From Rhabditoides inermis (Eukaryota > Nematoda > Chromadorea > Rhabditida > Rhabditidae), in NCBI GenBank assembly GCA_963966185.1, contig CAWZYM010000065.1:1-64000 (forward strand): a stretch of DNA of 64,000 nucleotides, given 5' to 3'. The position numbers and the translations under genes were made by a program. Each line of letters begins with the position of its first letter. Position 1 is the first letter of the stretch. Below, in pieces: positions 15,726 through 27,227 of this stretch. Below the pieces are notes generated by a model. It had not been told where the DNA came from. It made no database searches and saw only the letters and a list, made by a program, of their open reading frames with translations.

Positions 15726-17553
15726 ATGAACGACGATGAGGATCAGAAGGGATACACCTGGGAGGCGGGCTACGCCGAAGGTGAGAAGAACGTTTGTACT
15801 TGTTTGTTCATATTTACTTTAGGTTTGAACATCCGTGATGTGTTGGAGGAGGATGAGGGCGGTTCGATCGAGCGTTCGATCGCTCGCCTGGTGGCTGAGA
15901 CCCGACGTCGACAGCGCGCACAGGACAGGCCGAGCCGCGTTCGCCTCGGAATCGTACGTCACTACAGGGGAATGTGATAGAAATGCTGCGATGAGACATG
16001 TTTTAGATGAGATATGTGTACGTGGTGTTGGACTGCTCTCGCTTCATGACCGCCAAGACACTCCATCCGTCGCGCATCAACGTTTCGCTCAAAGTGGGCA
16101 TGGGATAGCCAACTCAGGGAACATGTTGCGCTTTCAGGCCATAAACGTCTTCCTCGACAAGTTCTTCGAGCAGAATCCGATCGCCCAGCTGGGAGTGATC
16201 GTGGTGAAGGACAAGAAGGCTGAGCGATTCATTTCTCTTACCGGTCAGTCATACCCCCCCCCCCCTCTCTCTCTCTCTTTCAATGAACATGTTCAGGTAA
16301 CTTGCGCCATATCAAGGAGCAGCTGTCGAGCATCAACGAGATCATGTGCAGCGGCGAGTTCTCCCTACAGAATGCACTCCAGCTAGCACTGGCTAACCTC
16401 AAGTGAGTCTCTCTCCCCCCCCCTCTCCCCCTCTTCCCCTCTCTCCCCCTCTCCCTCACTCTCTCGCTCACTCTCTCTCATTCTCTACAGGGACCTTCCC
16501 GGCCACGTCTCCCGCGAAGTTATCGTCATCATGTCTTCCCTCTCCACCGTCGACCCCGGAAACATATTCGCCACCATGGAGGTTGGTGGCGGGCGTCAAT
16601 GGGGGGGGGGGGGTATGCATTGTGTATATCTCTTTTACAGCTGCTCAAGCAGCAGCACATCCGCTGTTCGGTCGTCGGTCTTGCCGCTGAGATCTTTGTT
16701 TGCAAGCAGCTCGCCAAGCTTACTAACGGTACGTCCTATCCTATTACCCATGTTTGTTGTTTGTACCATGTCCCTATGTTCCTTCTACCGTACCCGTATG
16801 ATGTGCAGGTCGTCACGACGTGGTGCTCGATGCTCCTCATCTCGACATCATTCTCTCTGCGCACACGGTGCCTCCGCCCACTGAGAAGGCGCAAGAATGT
16901 CAGGCTGTGAGGTATGGGCGGGGGGATAGGAGGCGGAGTCTGAATGGGCGTGTTCAGGGTGGGTTTCCCTCCGCATCAGCACGTGCAAGAGCTTTCCTTC
17001 TGTCTCTGCCATCCCGACACTGGGCCCGTGAGCGGACGAGGATTCCTATGCCAACAGGTCAGAGGATTGATATTGATAAGATTGTATGTATCCATTGAAT
17101 GAGGTTGATTGATTGATTGGATGGTCCGTGATTTTCAGTGTGGTGCCCGTCAGTGTTCGCTGCCTGCCGAGTGTCGCGTGTGTCGTCTCACACTGGTCGC
17201 AGCCCCCCAATTGGCTCGCGCATTCCGACATCTACTCCCTCTACCCGCATTCCACAACATAGACTCACCTCACAACGGGTACGCACTCCCCCCCCCTCTC
17301 CTCTCTCCTCTCTCCCCCTCTCCCTCGCGCCCTCTCTTCCTCGCTTCCATACGCCCTCTCTCCCCTCCTCCATCTCCGTCTCTCCGTCTCTCTACCCTCT
17401 CCTCCTCCACTCCTTGGTTTCAGTGCGTGCTACTCGTGCGAGTCTCGTCTGGAGGAGCGCTGTGTGTCGTGCAAGTCTTGCAGCCACGTCTTCTGTCTCG
17501 ACTGCGATCAGCTGTTGCACGAGTCTCTGCATGTCTGCCCAGGATGCGAGTGA
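15726..17553 (+). CDS. GTF2H2: General transcription factor IIH subunit 2 (p44/SSL1)
   Basis: Core TFIIH subunit that binds and stimulates the XPD helicase in transcription initiation and nucleotide-excision repair. Exon 1 is MNDDEDQKGYTWEAGYAEG. Then come LEEDEGGSIERSIARL and RVRLGI, joined to MRYVYVVLDCSRFMTAKTL (vWA domain start, about 16010), FFEQNPIAQLGVIVVKDKKA (about 16165) and LPGHVSREVIVIMSSLSTVD (16495). C-terminal zinc segments follow: CGARQCSLPAECRVCRLTL (17140) and a C4-type finger CYSCESRLEERCVSCKSC...HVCPGCE ending at 17553. About ten exons. Gene order is divergent from CUL2 and convergent with the next gene (3' ends about 320 bp apart). Confidence 0.95.
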
Positions 17554-17875
17554 CAGCTACTACGACACAGTCTTTCAGGACCCTTTTGTGTGCCCTGTGT
17601 ATAGTTCCGGTTGTTATCTGACCTCAACGGGTCTTTGTTGTTTTGTGTTTTCTTCTTAAACTTCTTTGATAATATAAATTTATTCCAAAACATTTGATGC
17701 AATGTTCCCGCGTCGATGATCTCTCAAAATGAATGAGTAAATGAAGCGAATTGAGATGGCAAGGGAAAATGGTGATCGTCAAGATCGAAACATGGGTAGA
17801 TATCTGAGTGACTGTGCGAGATTCGAAGCTGCAGAGAGCCCCGCTATACAAGGATTATTAGGCGCGTGTCTCTCT

Positions 17876-19118
17876 CTAGAAGAGGAGAGCAGTGAGGAGG
17901 GCGACGGAGACGGCAGCAGTCGCCGAAGACGCCACGACACGCACGTCCTTCGGGTGCTTCTCCACCGAATCGTCCACCGAGTTGCTCTCGCTCGTCTGCT
18001 CCGGGGCCGCCGCCTCGGTGCTGGTCGGCTCGGGTTCCGGAGCCGGGGAAGTGGCCGACTGGACATCGAGCTGAAAGGATAGTTTGGTGACTGGTGACTG
18101 GTGACTGGTGACTGGTGCGCGTACCGTCTCCTCCTGCTGCTGGCTGGGCTCGGGGCTGTTGATGTGACACTGGGGGTTGAAGGTCTGTGCCCACTGCACG
18201 TGCAGGTCGTACACGTGCATCAAAGCGTCGAAACCACACCTCTGAAACAGAGCACTCTTTCTCTCTCACTCTCTCTCCTCTCTCTCCCTTTCTCTCTCCC
18301 ACCCCTCTCTATCTATCTCCCCCCCCCTCTCTCTCTCTCATCTCTCCTCTCTCCCCCTCTCTCCGTACCTTCTCGATATCCGGTGCTGCGCAGGCAGTGA
18401 CGGCGTCGAGTCCAGCGCACACCTTGGCGGGTGCGTCTGCTAGTACGGGGTCGACGTCTGCCATAAGAGCCATGCACTTCTGCCCCACGGGTCCGTTGGT
18501 GAGGTCTGCGAGACAGGCGGCGTGTTTCTTCTGGTCGCGGAGGGTGATGGCGCGATCGCAGATGGACTGGAATAGGGAGGCGTGCGCCCTGGAGACGGGC
18601 AGAGGCTGGCAGTCGAGGGCGGACACACACGGAGAGTACGCAGTCTTGACAGCCGAGCAGAACTCGTCCCAGCGAGACGCGTCCCCGATGATACTAATCG
18701 GACGGAAGCTGAACGGGTTCAGAGTCCTCTCGCACGCGTTGAACGCCTCCACGTCCGATTCGGAGCAGCCGGCGGCAGAGGAGACGGGGCTCGCGGGGGC
18801 GGGGCTCGTAGGGGCGGGGCTCGTAGGGGCGAAGCTAGTGGTGGTGGGAGGAGGGGGCGGGGCGTGGATCTCACAGCCGTCGAACGCCTTTTTGGCGAAG
18901 CCGTCCATGAGCGAGTAAGAGAAGGCCACCGCGTCCGCACCGCACTTGTTCACCTGAAACGAGACGGTGGGCGTGGTCAGAGGGAGCGGGGCTTACCTCA
19001 GCGCCCATGCACATAGCCGCAGCCTGGAGGGCAGCGCACTTGTCAGCCGGCGCGGCCGAAGCGAAGACCGAGACGCAGGCAGAGGACTGGAATGGGACGA
19101 TGAGAGAGGGAGGGAGGG

Positions 19119-19161
<43 letters not shown>

Positions 19162-20601
19162 GAGAGAGAGTCAATGCTCACATTGGCCTGGGATGCCGCG
19201 TGCAGACACGCCTTGTGCTGCTCGAACGTGGGACGAGCGGAGCAGATCTGCAAACACAGTGCGTAGGTGCCCACCAGCGAATGCCCTGCGTAGGTGCCCC
19301 CTGCCCACTCACCTGGGCGACGAACTGCTTGAGGCTGGCGTGCTCCCTGGATGAGCACATGGCAGCGTGGGGGCAGGACTGGACTGCCAGGCTGTCCGCG
19401 CACACTGCGTCCATGTTGTCGACGCCAGTCAGGAGAGCTCCGGGAACCATCTGGTACTTGGCATAGAAGGACGAGGCACACGAGTCGAACTCGGCCTTCC
19501 GAGCCGCCGAGCACGTAGCAGGCTGCACGCGCTGAGGACCCTGCCAACGAGAACTCTCTCTCCCTCTCTCTCCCCCCCCCCTCTCTCTACCTTGTTGACA
19601 GGGACGATGGGGGAAGCTCCGATGGGACACAAGTCCGGGGAGGAGATCGCCTTGAGGATCTTGATAGGAGTTTCTCCACACTTGTCCAGTACAACCGGCT
19701 CCACGCAGTCCACGAAGCGGGGAAGCATACCGCGGAAGGAGGCGAGCGAGAACTGCAACCAGAAATGTGCAATATTAAACTACTTCCCTTTATGTTATCA
19801 CATCGTCTTTTCCCTCACCATAGTAAATTAACAACAACCGTCGGAAATTGTGAGTTCCGACTGGTGGTAGCCCTCACCTGCTTGATGGCAGCCAGCGTGC
19901 TTCGAATGCACTTGGCGAACTCCGGCTCCTGCACCTGTCCGAACACGCAGTTGAGGTTGTCGTCGATGGCCTTGGCGGGGTCGGGAGCAGAACAGATGCC
20001 CTGGCCAGCCTGGATCAGGCAAGACGACACCACACACGACGAAGACGGGTCTGCAAACGAGTGAACTCTCTCCCTCCCCCCCTCTCTCTCTCTCTCTCTC
20101 TCCTCTCTTCCACTCACTGGACAGGGGTCCGACTGCGCACTGCCGGAACTCCTCGGTGAGGTTGCATCCTCCCGCGAACACAGGGGCCATCGAGTTGACG
20201 TTCTTGAGGAGGTTCTGGAGACTGCCGCCCTGGAATGGGGAGGGTGAGGAGGTGAATGGAGGGATGGAGGAGAGACCACCTACGTTGAACAGCTCCTCCA
20301 TGCGTGCTCCGATGTCGTTGAGGGGCGCGGCGCAGTGCTCAACCACGTGCTCCTCCTCCGCCGAGCAACCCACAGCCACCACGCGACCGACTGCAAGCGA
20401 AATCATGCAATACCCCTGTTTCAAATGGGTCTACTGCTGTATTGAATACGTTGCAGTGTCACAGCATTCTCTCTTCGCCCCACTCACTGGGCAGTTGGCT
20501 GGCGAGGCGACAGCGCGGGTCGATGGCAGTCGCGAACTTGGTCACGTAGTCAGTGATGAAGGCAACTGAAACGGATAGGTCCTTCCTCTCCCTCTCTCTG
20601 T

Positions 20602-20641
<40 letters not shown>

Positions 20642-22498
20642 GTTTCTTCCTCTCCACCCACCTCCATCCTCGCCGCACTTCTCTGCAATGGGTGCCCCGG
20701 CACAGGTGAGCAGCTGGTTGGCGGAGAGGCATGCCTGAGTGGGAGCCCCGCGAGAGAACGTCCCCACACACTCCTTCACCGCCTCGTCCTGCGACGTCTG
20801 ACGGATGCAATGACGCACCTGCAATGCGTCATTGGCTTGCGTCATGACGCATGGCGACGTACCTTCATGTACTTTTCGTGTCCTTCTCCACAGGCGAACT
20901 CGAACATAGCAGCCATTCCGCGCGCCCACAGAGGGTGGCAGTCCACAGATGCGGTGCACTCCTGAAATACGTGGTTTTGAATCCTGCCCAGAAACATATG
21001 CAAATACATATCATACATCCACACAACCACACATACTCAGTAGTGTATGCTCCGTCAACCCAGTAGCATACCTTGAACTTGCTGAACTCTGTGCACGCTT
21101 CCTCGATCTGCTTGGGCATCTTGATGACTGAGAGCGGGTGTGGCTGGAAGGCAGTGAGTGGCTGGACGCACTGCTGGAATCGCCTCTGCTCCTCCGGCAC
21201 ACACGCCGTGTTCGAAGGGCGGGGAGGGACGGTGGGCGGGGCCGCCACAGGAGACACCCTGCCCTTGCCCAGCGGACGCGCCATCGGAGCAGCGTCAGCA
21301 TCATCCTCCGCCACCGCGGCGGTCGGCCGAGCAGGAGGGGGCGGGGCCAAGGGGGCGGGGCGGGCGACGGGGCGGGCGATGATCTCGTCGAGGTGGGCGG
21401 GTCGCTCGGCAGGGCAGCCCTCCTCGAGTCCGATGGCTGCCATCTGCTGCTTGAGTGTGGATATGTCTCGGAGTGCCCGTTCGTCGCAGTTCTCGCGAAC
21501 CGCGCGCTGTCCGCACGAGAACGTTTCTTCGATCAGATAGAACGACTTGCAGAGAAGAGCCTCGCCGTGGATTCCCTGCAACAACAAGCCATTCAAACAA
21601 TCCCCGACAAGCACAATCCCCGACGAACAACTCATAACAATAGCCGTATTCTGACAGGTATAGCCAGCGTGGCGTGTGAGTACCTGTATCATCTTCTGCA
21701 CGGTGTCGCCCATGCCTCCCAGTCCACTCTGGCAGTTGGCATTGGTGTCGGTGTTGGCCGCGAGGCGAGCGAGACACTGCTTGTGGTTGGAGAGGAGAGG
21801 GCGGGAGTCCAGGGAACAGATCGGGGCCAGGCCGATGCTGAACGGAGAGAGTATTATCAATGGTCGGTGTGATCTGGTATGTTATTGTGCTGACCGAGCG
21901 AGTGTGTTGAGGGGAGATGCGAACGAGCATCGCTTGCCTCCCTGCTGCGAGAACACCGACGCGTCCAGACACTCAAAGCAAACCAATCAATAACCTAATC
22001 ATGAAAAGCGATTCCCACCTTCTCGTACTTTCCGTAGAGTCCGCAGATACCGGCGATGACACTCGAGTTCTCGTTGGCCATCTGAAATCGATATTATATC
22101 GATTGCTCGATTTATCGATTACCTCTAGGAGGAAGTTGAGCTCCTGGAATCGGGCGAGTTGCTTGTTGATTTCGAGGAGCTCAACAAGGCAGGCGAGGGC
22201 TCCGTTCTCCTGAAAACACGCAATTGCACATTTGATTTGCGCAGAACAGTCTCACCAGGTGAATAATACACATTTCGTGGTCCCCGTACAAAAGTCTTTC
22301 CACTCATTTTTCTCTGCTTTATTTTAGTACATCCGTGAATGCGTTTTTCCGAGTGCTAGACGTTGTAGTCTACAGTCGTTTTTCCTCCACATATCTTCCG
22401 TTTTCGACCCCCTATGCCCCTAATGCCTCCCCCCCCGTCATACACCGTTCCCTTTCTTGGAAAACGGAGTGTCCCAGAACAACAGTGGGCCAAAAAGG

Positions 22499-22571
<73 letters not shown>

Positions 22572-22835
22572 GGCGGCGGCGGCGTTCTATCGGGCGGCGA
22601 TCGGTGTTCCGGGGCGCATAGATGTAGAGATACCCGGGGTAGACAGCCGACCTTGTCCCGAGACTGTCACTATCAACACATCATCCCTTTGAGGACATTG
22701 GAATACGCGGGATACTCCGGATTCATACAGAGATCAAAGTGAGAGCAGAGCGAGAGAGCGTGCGATTCGAGGAGGCTTCAGACCTTCCCGCTTTCCTCAC
22801 TCATATTCCGCTCTGCCGCATTTTTAGGTTGCAAC

Positions 22836-22888
<53 letters not shown>

Positions 22889-22932
22889 TGCGGTGCTAAA
22901 CTGTGTCACCTCATTGGAATACCATTGCGAAA

Positions 22933-22966
<34 letters not shown>

Positions 22967-23753
22967 AAGAGTCAGCTTATCGATTGATTCCTGATATCCG
23001 GGCGCGTGGTAAACCGGAGCCGAAATCTCGTAATACAGCGAAATCCAATTATTTGCTCCCAGGCTACCCCCCCCCCCCTCAAAAACGCGCGCAGATCTGG
23101 AAATCTTGAAGAAAGGGGGGAGGAGAGAGAAGCCAATCAACAAAGACCAGCCGGTTGTCGGCCGCCAACAACAGATTGATCTGATAGCGACGGATCTCCC
23201 GCGGGGTGCGGTGACCCGAGAGAGAGAGAGAGAGGGGGGGGGGGAGAGAGAGGGAGAGAGGAGGGGGAGATGGTTGCCGTACCTGTTCGTCTGTGCACTT
23301 GGGGAGGGATGAGTGGAGGACGAAGTCTCCGTCCTTCTCCTCCTCCTTCTTCTCTTCCTCCGCGAAGCACTTGGCCTCGATGAGGCGGTCGTTGATCTGC
23401 TCCTGCACCTCCACCACCACATTCTGCGCCTCCACCGAACACGCGTCGTTCATGGCAACGATGGCACAGTCCAGGTTGGCATTGAACGCCTCCAGGGCAT
23501 CGCACGCGGAGGTGGCATCCTGAAGAGAGAGGAGAGATGAAAGGGAGAGCGAGGGAGGGAGAGAGGGGAGAGAGGGGGAGAGAGGGAGGGAGGAGAGAGA
23601 GAGGGGGAGAGAGAGGGAGGGATGGGGACTCACCCTGACGGCACACTTGGTCTTGGTAGAAGTCTGGTAGAAACACTCGGCATGCTTGTTGAGAGTATCC
23701 CTCTGGGGGCAGATCGTCTTCACAACAGAAGCCCAGATCGAGTTGGCTGAAAG

Positions 23754-23815
<62 letters not shown>

Positions 23816-24554
23816 CTTCTCTCTCCCTTCCACTCACCATAGTCTCCCTCGCACACAGAGTCGGCATCAAGAAGCGTCTTGACAGCGTCGGCCAGAGATC
23901 CAGTCGCTGGCTGAACACAACCAATCAATAAATCGATACACCCCGATCGATACCTTGTTGTGAGCGACTTCGGCCGTCTGCACAGTGCTGGGCTGGGCAT
24001 CGATCTGCTCAGCGGGAGTAGTAGTGGTAGTGGGAGCAGCAGTGGCCGGAGTAGGAGCAGGAGTCGCCTCCTCCTCCTCCTCCTTTTTCTCTTCCTGCTG
24101 CTGCTGCTGCTGCTTGGGAGCAGCGGTGGGGGCGTGTGTGGGAGCAGCAGTCATGTCCTGGTCGGCCTCTGTCACAGAGACGGTGGAGGGACGGGTGGTG
24201 GTAGGCATCGGAGCAGACACAGCCACGCGCTACAACACATAGAACGTAGAAGGGAACGGGAAAGGGCTCACCTTGCAGCCAATGTCGTCTACGATGTGCG
24301 CAGTCTCGTCCAGAATCGGCTCAATCATCTCGGCGGCTGAAGCAGGGAGGTTGGAGAGAAAGAGAGAAAGAGAGAGAGAGAGGGGGGGGGAAAGAGCTTC
24401 TCTCACCATTCGACTCGCAATGAGTGTTCTGCCTCTGCAGACAAGCGACATCGGAGTGCACGGAGGCAACGAGACGGCAAAGAGGGGAGAACGAAGCGTC
24501 CAGGCTGGAAGGCTCCTCTCTCTCACTCTCTCTCTCTACCTCTCTCTCCCTCTC

Positions 24555-24598
<44 letters not shown>

Positions 24599-26243
24599 CT
24601 GCCTACCTGACCATGCACACTCCGTTCCTCTCCTTTCCGAGGCACGCCTCGTGTTCGCGAACGGCGGGCAGAAGAAGTTGGCAAGCGAACATCTCCACCT
24701 GAACAACTCTTCGTCGTCCTCCTCCTCCTCCTCCTCCTTCTCCTCCTCCTCCTCCTCCTTCTCCTCCTCCTCCTCCTCCTCCTCCTCCTCCTCCTCCTCC
24801 TCCTCCTCCTCCTCCTCCTCCTCCTCCTCCTCCTCCTCCTCCTCCTCCTCCTCCTCCTCCTCCTCCTCCTCCTCCTCCTCCTCCTCCTCCTCCTCCTCCT
24901 CCTCCTCCTCCTCCTCCTCCTCCTCCTCCTCCTCCTCCTCCTCCTCTCCTCTTCCCCTCACCTGCTGCCACTGTCTGGCCTGTTCGTTCATCTTGCATGT
25001 TTTGCTGACTCCTTCAATGCATATATCGTACTCGTGCATCAGATCGCATCCCTGCTCCACTCTCTGCTGGCTGAAATTGATTGATGCATTGATCGAGTTA
25101 TCAACTTATCGTCCGATCCCCTCATCTGCCTCATTAGCATACCACTCTCTGTGATTGGTCTGGTTTCGCTGCGCGCTTTCTTTTGATCACATATCCAGTC
25201 TCCTAGCATCAATCACATCAAGTAAGGAAAGAGGGGAGAAAGGAGCGGGGGCGACCCACGGAATAGGGTCGGTCGCATTCGCTTTCCTTCGGGACTTCGC
25301 CTCACGGGGAGAGACTGTGTGGTTGGGAGAGAGATCAGACAACGAGGTCGATCTACCCAATCACTCGATTACTCGCCATCAATTCGCTCCGTCGCAACAA
25401 CAACAAGAACTGGATAGAGAAAGGGGGAGTATAGATAATTATAGAGCGCGTATTTTGCAAGTTTTCGGTGTCCAGAACCCATGAACCAGTAACATACTTG
25501 ACCTATTGTGAGACAAGACAGGTAAAAGAGAGAGAGAGAGAGAAAGAACACTCGTTAACGTATTTCACTCTCTATCCACGCCATACATTATACACATGCG
25601 CGGATATTTAAAGATACAGTGGCCTATTTTTTTTTAACAATTTTTAATGATTTATAGTTCACAAAAACACAAACAAACTTTAATTGGAACGGAGAAACAA
25701 AGGTTCATCGTGATTGAGAAACGCTCATCGGCAACTCTGATCGCAGAATTTCAAATTCCCGCTTGAAAAAACATAGCAAACCCGGTTTGTATTGAACTAT
25801 CCCTCGTGGTATTGTGGATAGCATGCGTGGCTGCTGATGTGACTAACCCGGGCTTGATTCCCACCGCCGCACTTTTTTTGGTGTGAGTCCTCACGTGATT
25901 TCAACCCACTTTTCAACTGGTACCGTGTGTTTTCTTGGCGAGCAAAAAAAAACGCGAAATTTGAAAATTTACGATCAGCAACAGCATGCTATTTGAATAG
26001 GCCCCTGTATCTTTAAACATACAAAAACGGATGGACTATCGGCGGCTATCGAAAGGTTGAGATTGAGTGAGAGTGATAGACAGAGACACACACTCACCTC
26101 TCCTTGTCTGCCAGGAATGAGCTGTTCTCGTAGTGGATTCCATGGATCTCTCTGAGGAAAGAGACGATAGGCTCGGCACACTCAGAAACTCTCTGCTGGT
26201 GCTCCGGAGGACAGTCCTCCTCTGCCGGAGCAGCAGCCGCGGA

Positions 26244-26294
<51 letters not shown>

Positions 26295-26542
26295 CGGCTT
26301 CAGGTTCTGTAAACATCAAATCCAACTCGAGACACGAGTGGAATGCTCACTTGTTTGGCGTCGGTGGCGGCGTTGGCTGCCTCAGTCTCGTCTTCATGTC
26401 CGTCGCAGTCGAACTCGCCATCTCCCACCCAGTCCTCCGGAATACAGCTGCCGTCGCCACACATGAAGGTGTTCAGAGGACATCTGGAGACGGCGACGAC
26501 GAACGACGTCGCCGCCAGAAGCAGCAACAGCAGCACACGCAT
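17876..26542 (-). CDS. Large secreted LDLa plus Cys-rich multi-module protein, probably GPI-anchored
   Basis: About 28 exons, estimated 1,500 aa. It starts MRVLLLLLLAATSFVVAVSR (signal peptide), then an LDL-receptor class A domain (CPLNTFMCGDGSCIPEDW, with DGEFDCDGHEDE Ca-binding residues). An (Ala-Pro)n linker follows (26230-26290), then several 100-200 residue modules with 6-8 spaced Cys and Trp/Phe positions, such as CSESDVEAFNACERTL... at 18770. Modules are separated by Pro/Thr/Ala-rich linkers (18790-18870, 21230-21400, 23980-24220). The C-terminus is a Ser/Glu linker plus a hydrophobic tail ATAAVSVALLTALLF without a basic stop, typical of GPI signals. The modules resemble nematode T20D4.11-like (DUF19) or CPG4 domains by Cys spacing; no substrate or partner is known. 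Introns are rich in GA, CT and GGA tracts. Confidence 0.75.
22240..23280. other. 1-kb intron of the Cys-rich gene
   Basis: Between exons ending KCTDEQ (about 23283) and starting ENGALACLVELL (about 22215). It contains a (GA)n tract at 22499-22570, (CT)n at 22839-22886 and (GA)n at 22930-22970. No coding exon could be supported inside it. Confidence 0.6.
23757..23812. repeat. (CT)n microsatellite
   Basis: Pure CT tract in an intron of the Cys-rich gene, next to exon ANSIWASVVKTIC. Confidence 0.95.
24716..24948. repeat. (CCT)n/(GGA)n trinucleotide array filling an intron
   Basis: About 230 bp, essentially (TCC)n on the plus strand with a few TTC interruptions near the left end. It lies within an intron of the Cys-rich gene (intron about 24699-24961, donor CAG|GTGAGG, acceptor TTGTTCAG). 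On the sense strand the intron is (GGA)n. A long Glu reading frame across it is not the gene's downstream frame. Confidence 0.9.
25607..26017. mobile_element. TTAA-type MITE with 22-bp inverted ends and a tRNA-like core
   Basis: The ends TTTAAAGATACAGTGGCCTA and its inverted copy at 25996-26017 match at 21 of 22 positions. TTAA lies at each boundary, consistent with insertion at TTAA. The 411-bp interior is noncoding and includes a tRNA-like segment at about 25805-25882. It lies in an intron of the Cys-rich secreted gene. Confidence 0.7.
25805..25882 (+). ncRNA. tRNA-derived, pol III promoter-like sequence
   Basis: It has an A-box-like stretch (TGGTATTGTGGATAGCA) and, about 35 nt downstream, a B-box-like GGGCTTGATTCCC, close to the consensus GGTTCGANTCC. 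A T7 run follows, as a pol III terminator would. Anticodon and acceptor stems do not pair well, so it is a tRNA pseudogene or SINE head, not a working tRNA. Confidence 0.45.
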
Positions 26543-27227
26543 GTACAGGGCAGATGGGACGACGACTACTCGAGATGGGAGAGACGCGCCGAAAAAGGGG
26601 CTGGTCCAGTCGAGGGGCGGAGCCTGTACTGTCGCGCCCCGAGGCAAACCGGGCGACCGGCCAAGCCACGCCCACTTCACAACTATCTTCTTCCAGCGTA
26701 CTTTCATTTGACATCTGTTAAGCTTTACCGAAAACCGTTTCAACTTCATGTGATAGTGTGGGGATTTCAAAATGAAGTTGTCAGGATGGAATTCAGGTCA
26801 GAGTGATCTGATAAAACTGATGACTAAGTTGACGTGCGATGGGCTCGCCGGGCCTCAGTGGGTCAAGGGTATTCCGCGTTCCCCCACTCTCTCCCCTCTC
26901 TCACTCTCTCCTTATCAATTCCCGCCATACATTATACAATAACACTGCGCGACGACGGGAGAGAGATGACAGCATCCCGAAATTATCAGCTCCCCTATCC
27001 AATTCCACTCGCAATCTTTTGTGACAACTTTATTACTCGAAAGAGGGAACGGAAACGAACATGAACACTTGATACGTGACAAAAACATGATACGACTGCT
27101 GAGGTGGTAGTGAAAGGAGATACGTAGAGAGGGAGTCTCACTCGATACGAGCAATGTCGAGCCAATCAGACAAGATCAGTGGGAGTGATAGGGAAACGGT
27201 AGTTGGTGTAGGGTTAGAATATGTCGT
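26543..27227. other. Intergenic, zinc-finger gene end to Cys-rich gene start
   Basis: Holds the presumed promoter and 5' leader of the Cys-rich gene and the 3' UTR of the zinc-finger gene. No further gene seen. Confidence 0.5.

Noticed and set aside
24536..25060. Poly-Glu (and poly-Gly, poly-Ser) reading frames
   Set aside because: The (GGA)n tract is an intron; the downstream exon (VEMFACQLL...) is in a different frame with good splice sites on both sides.
25805..25882. A functional tRNA gene
   Set aside because: A and B boxes are present in weak form but anticodon and acceptor stems do not pair.
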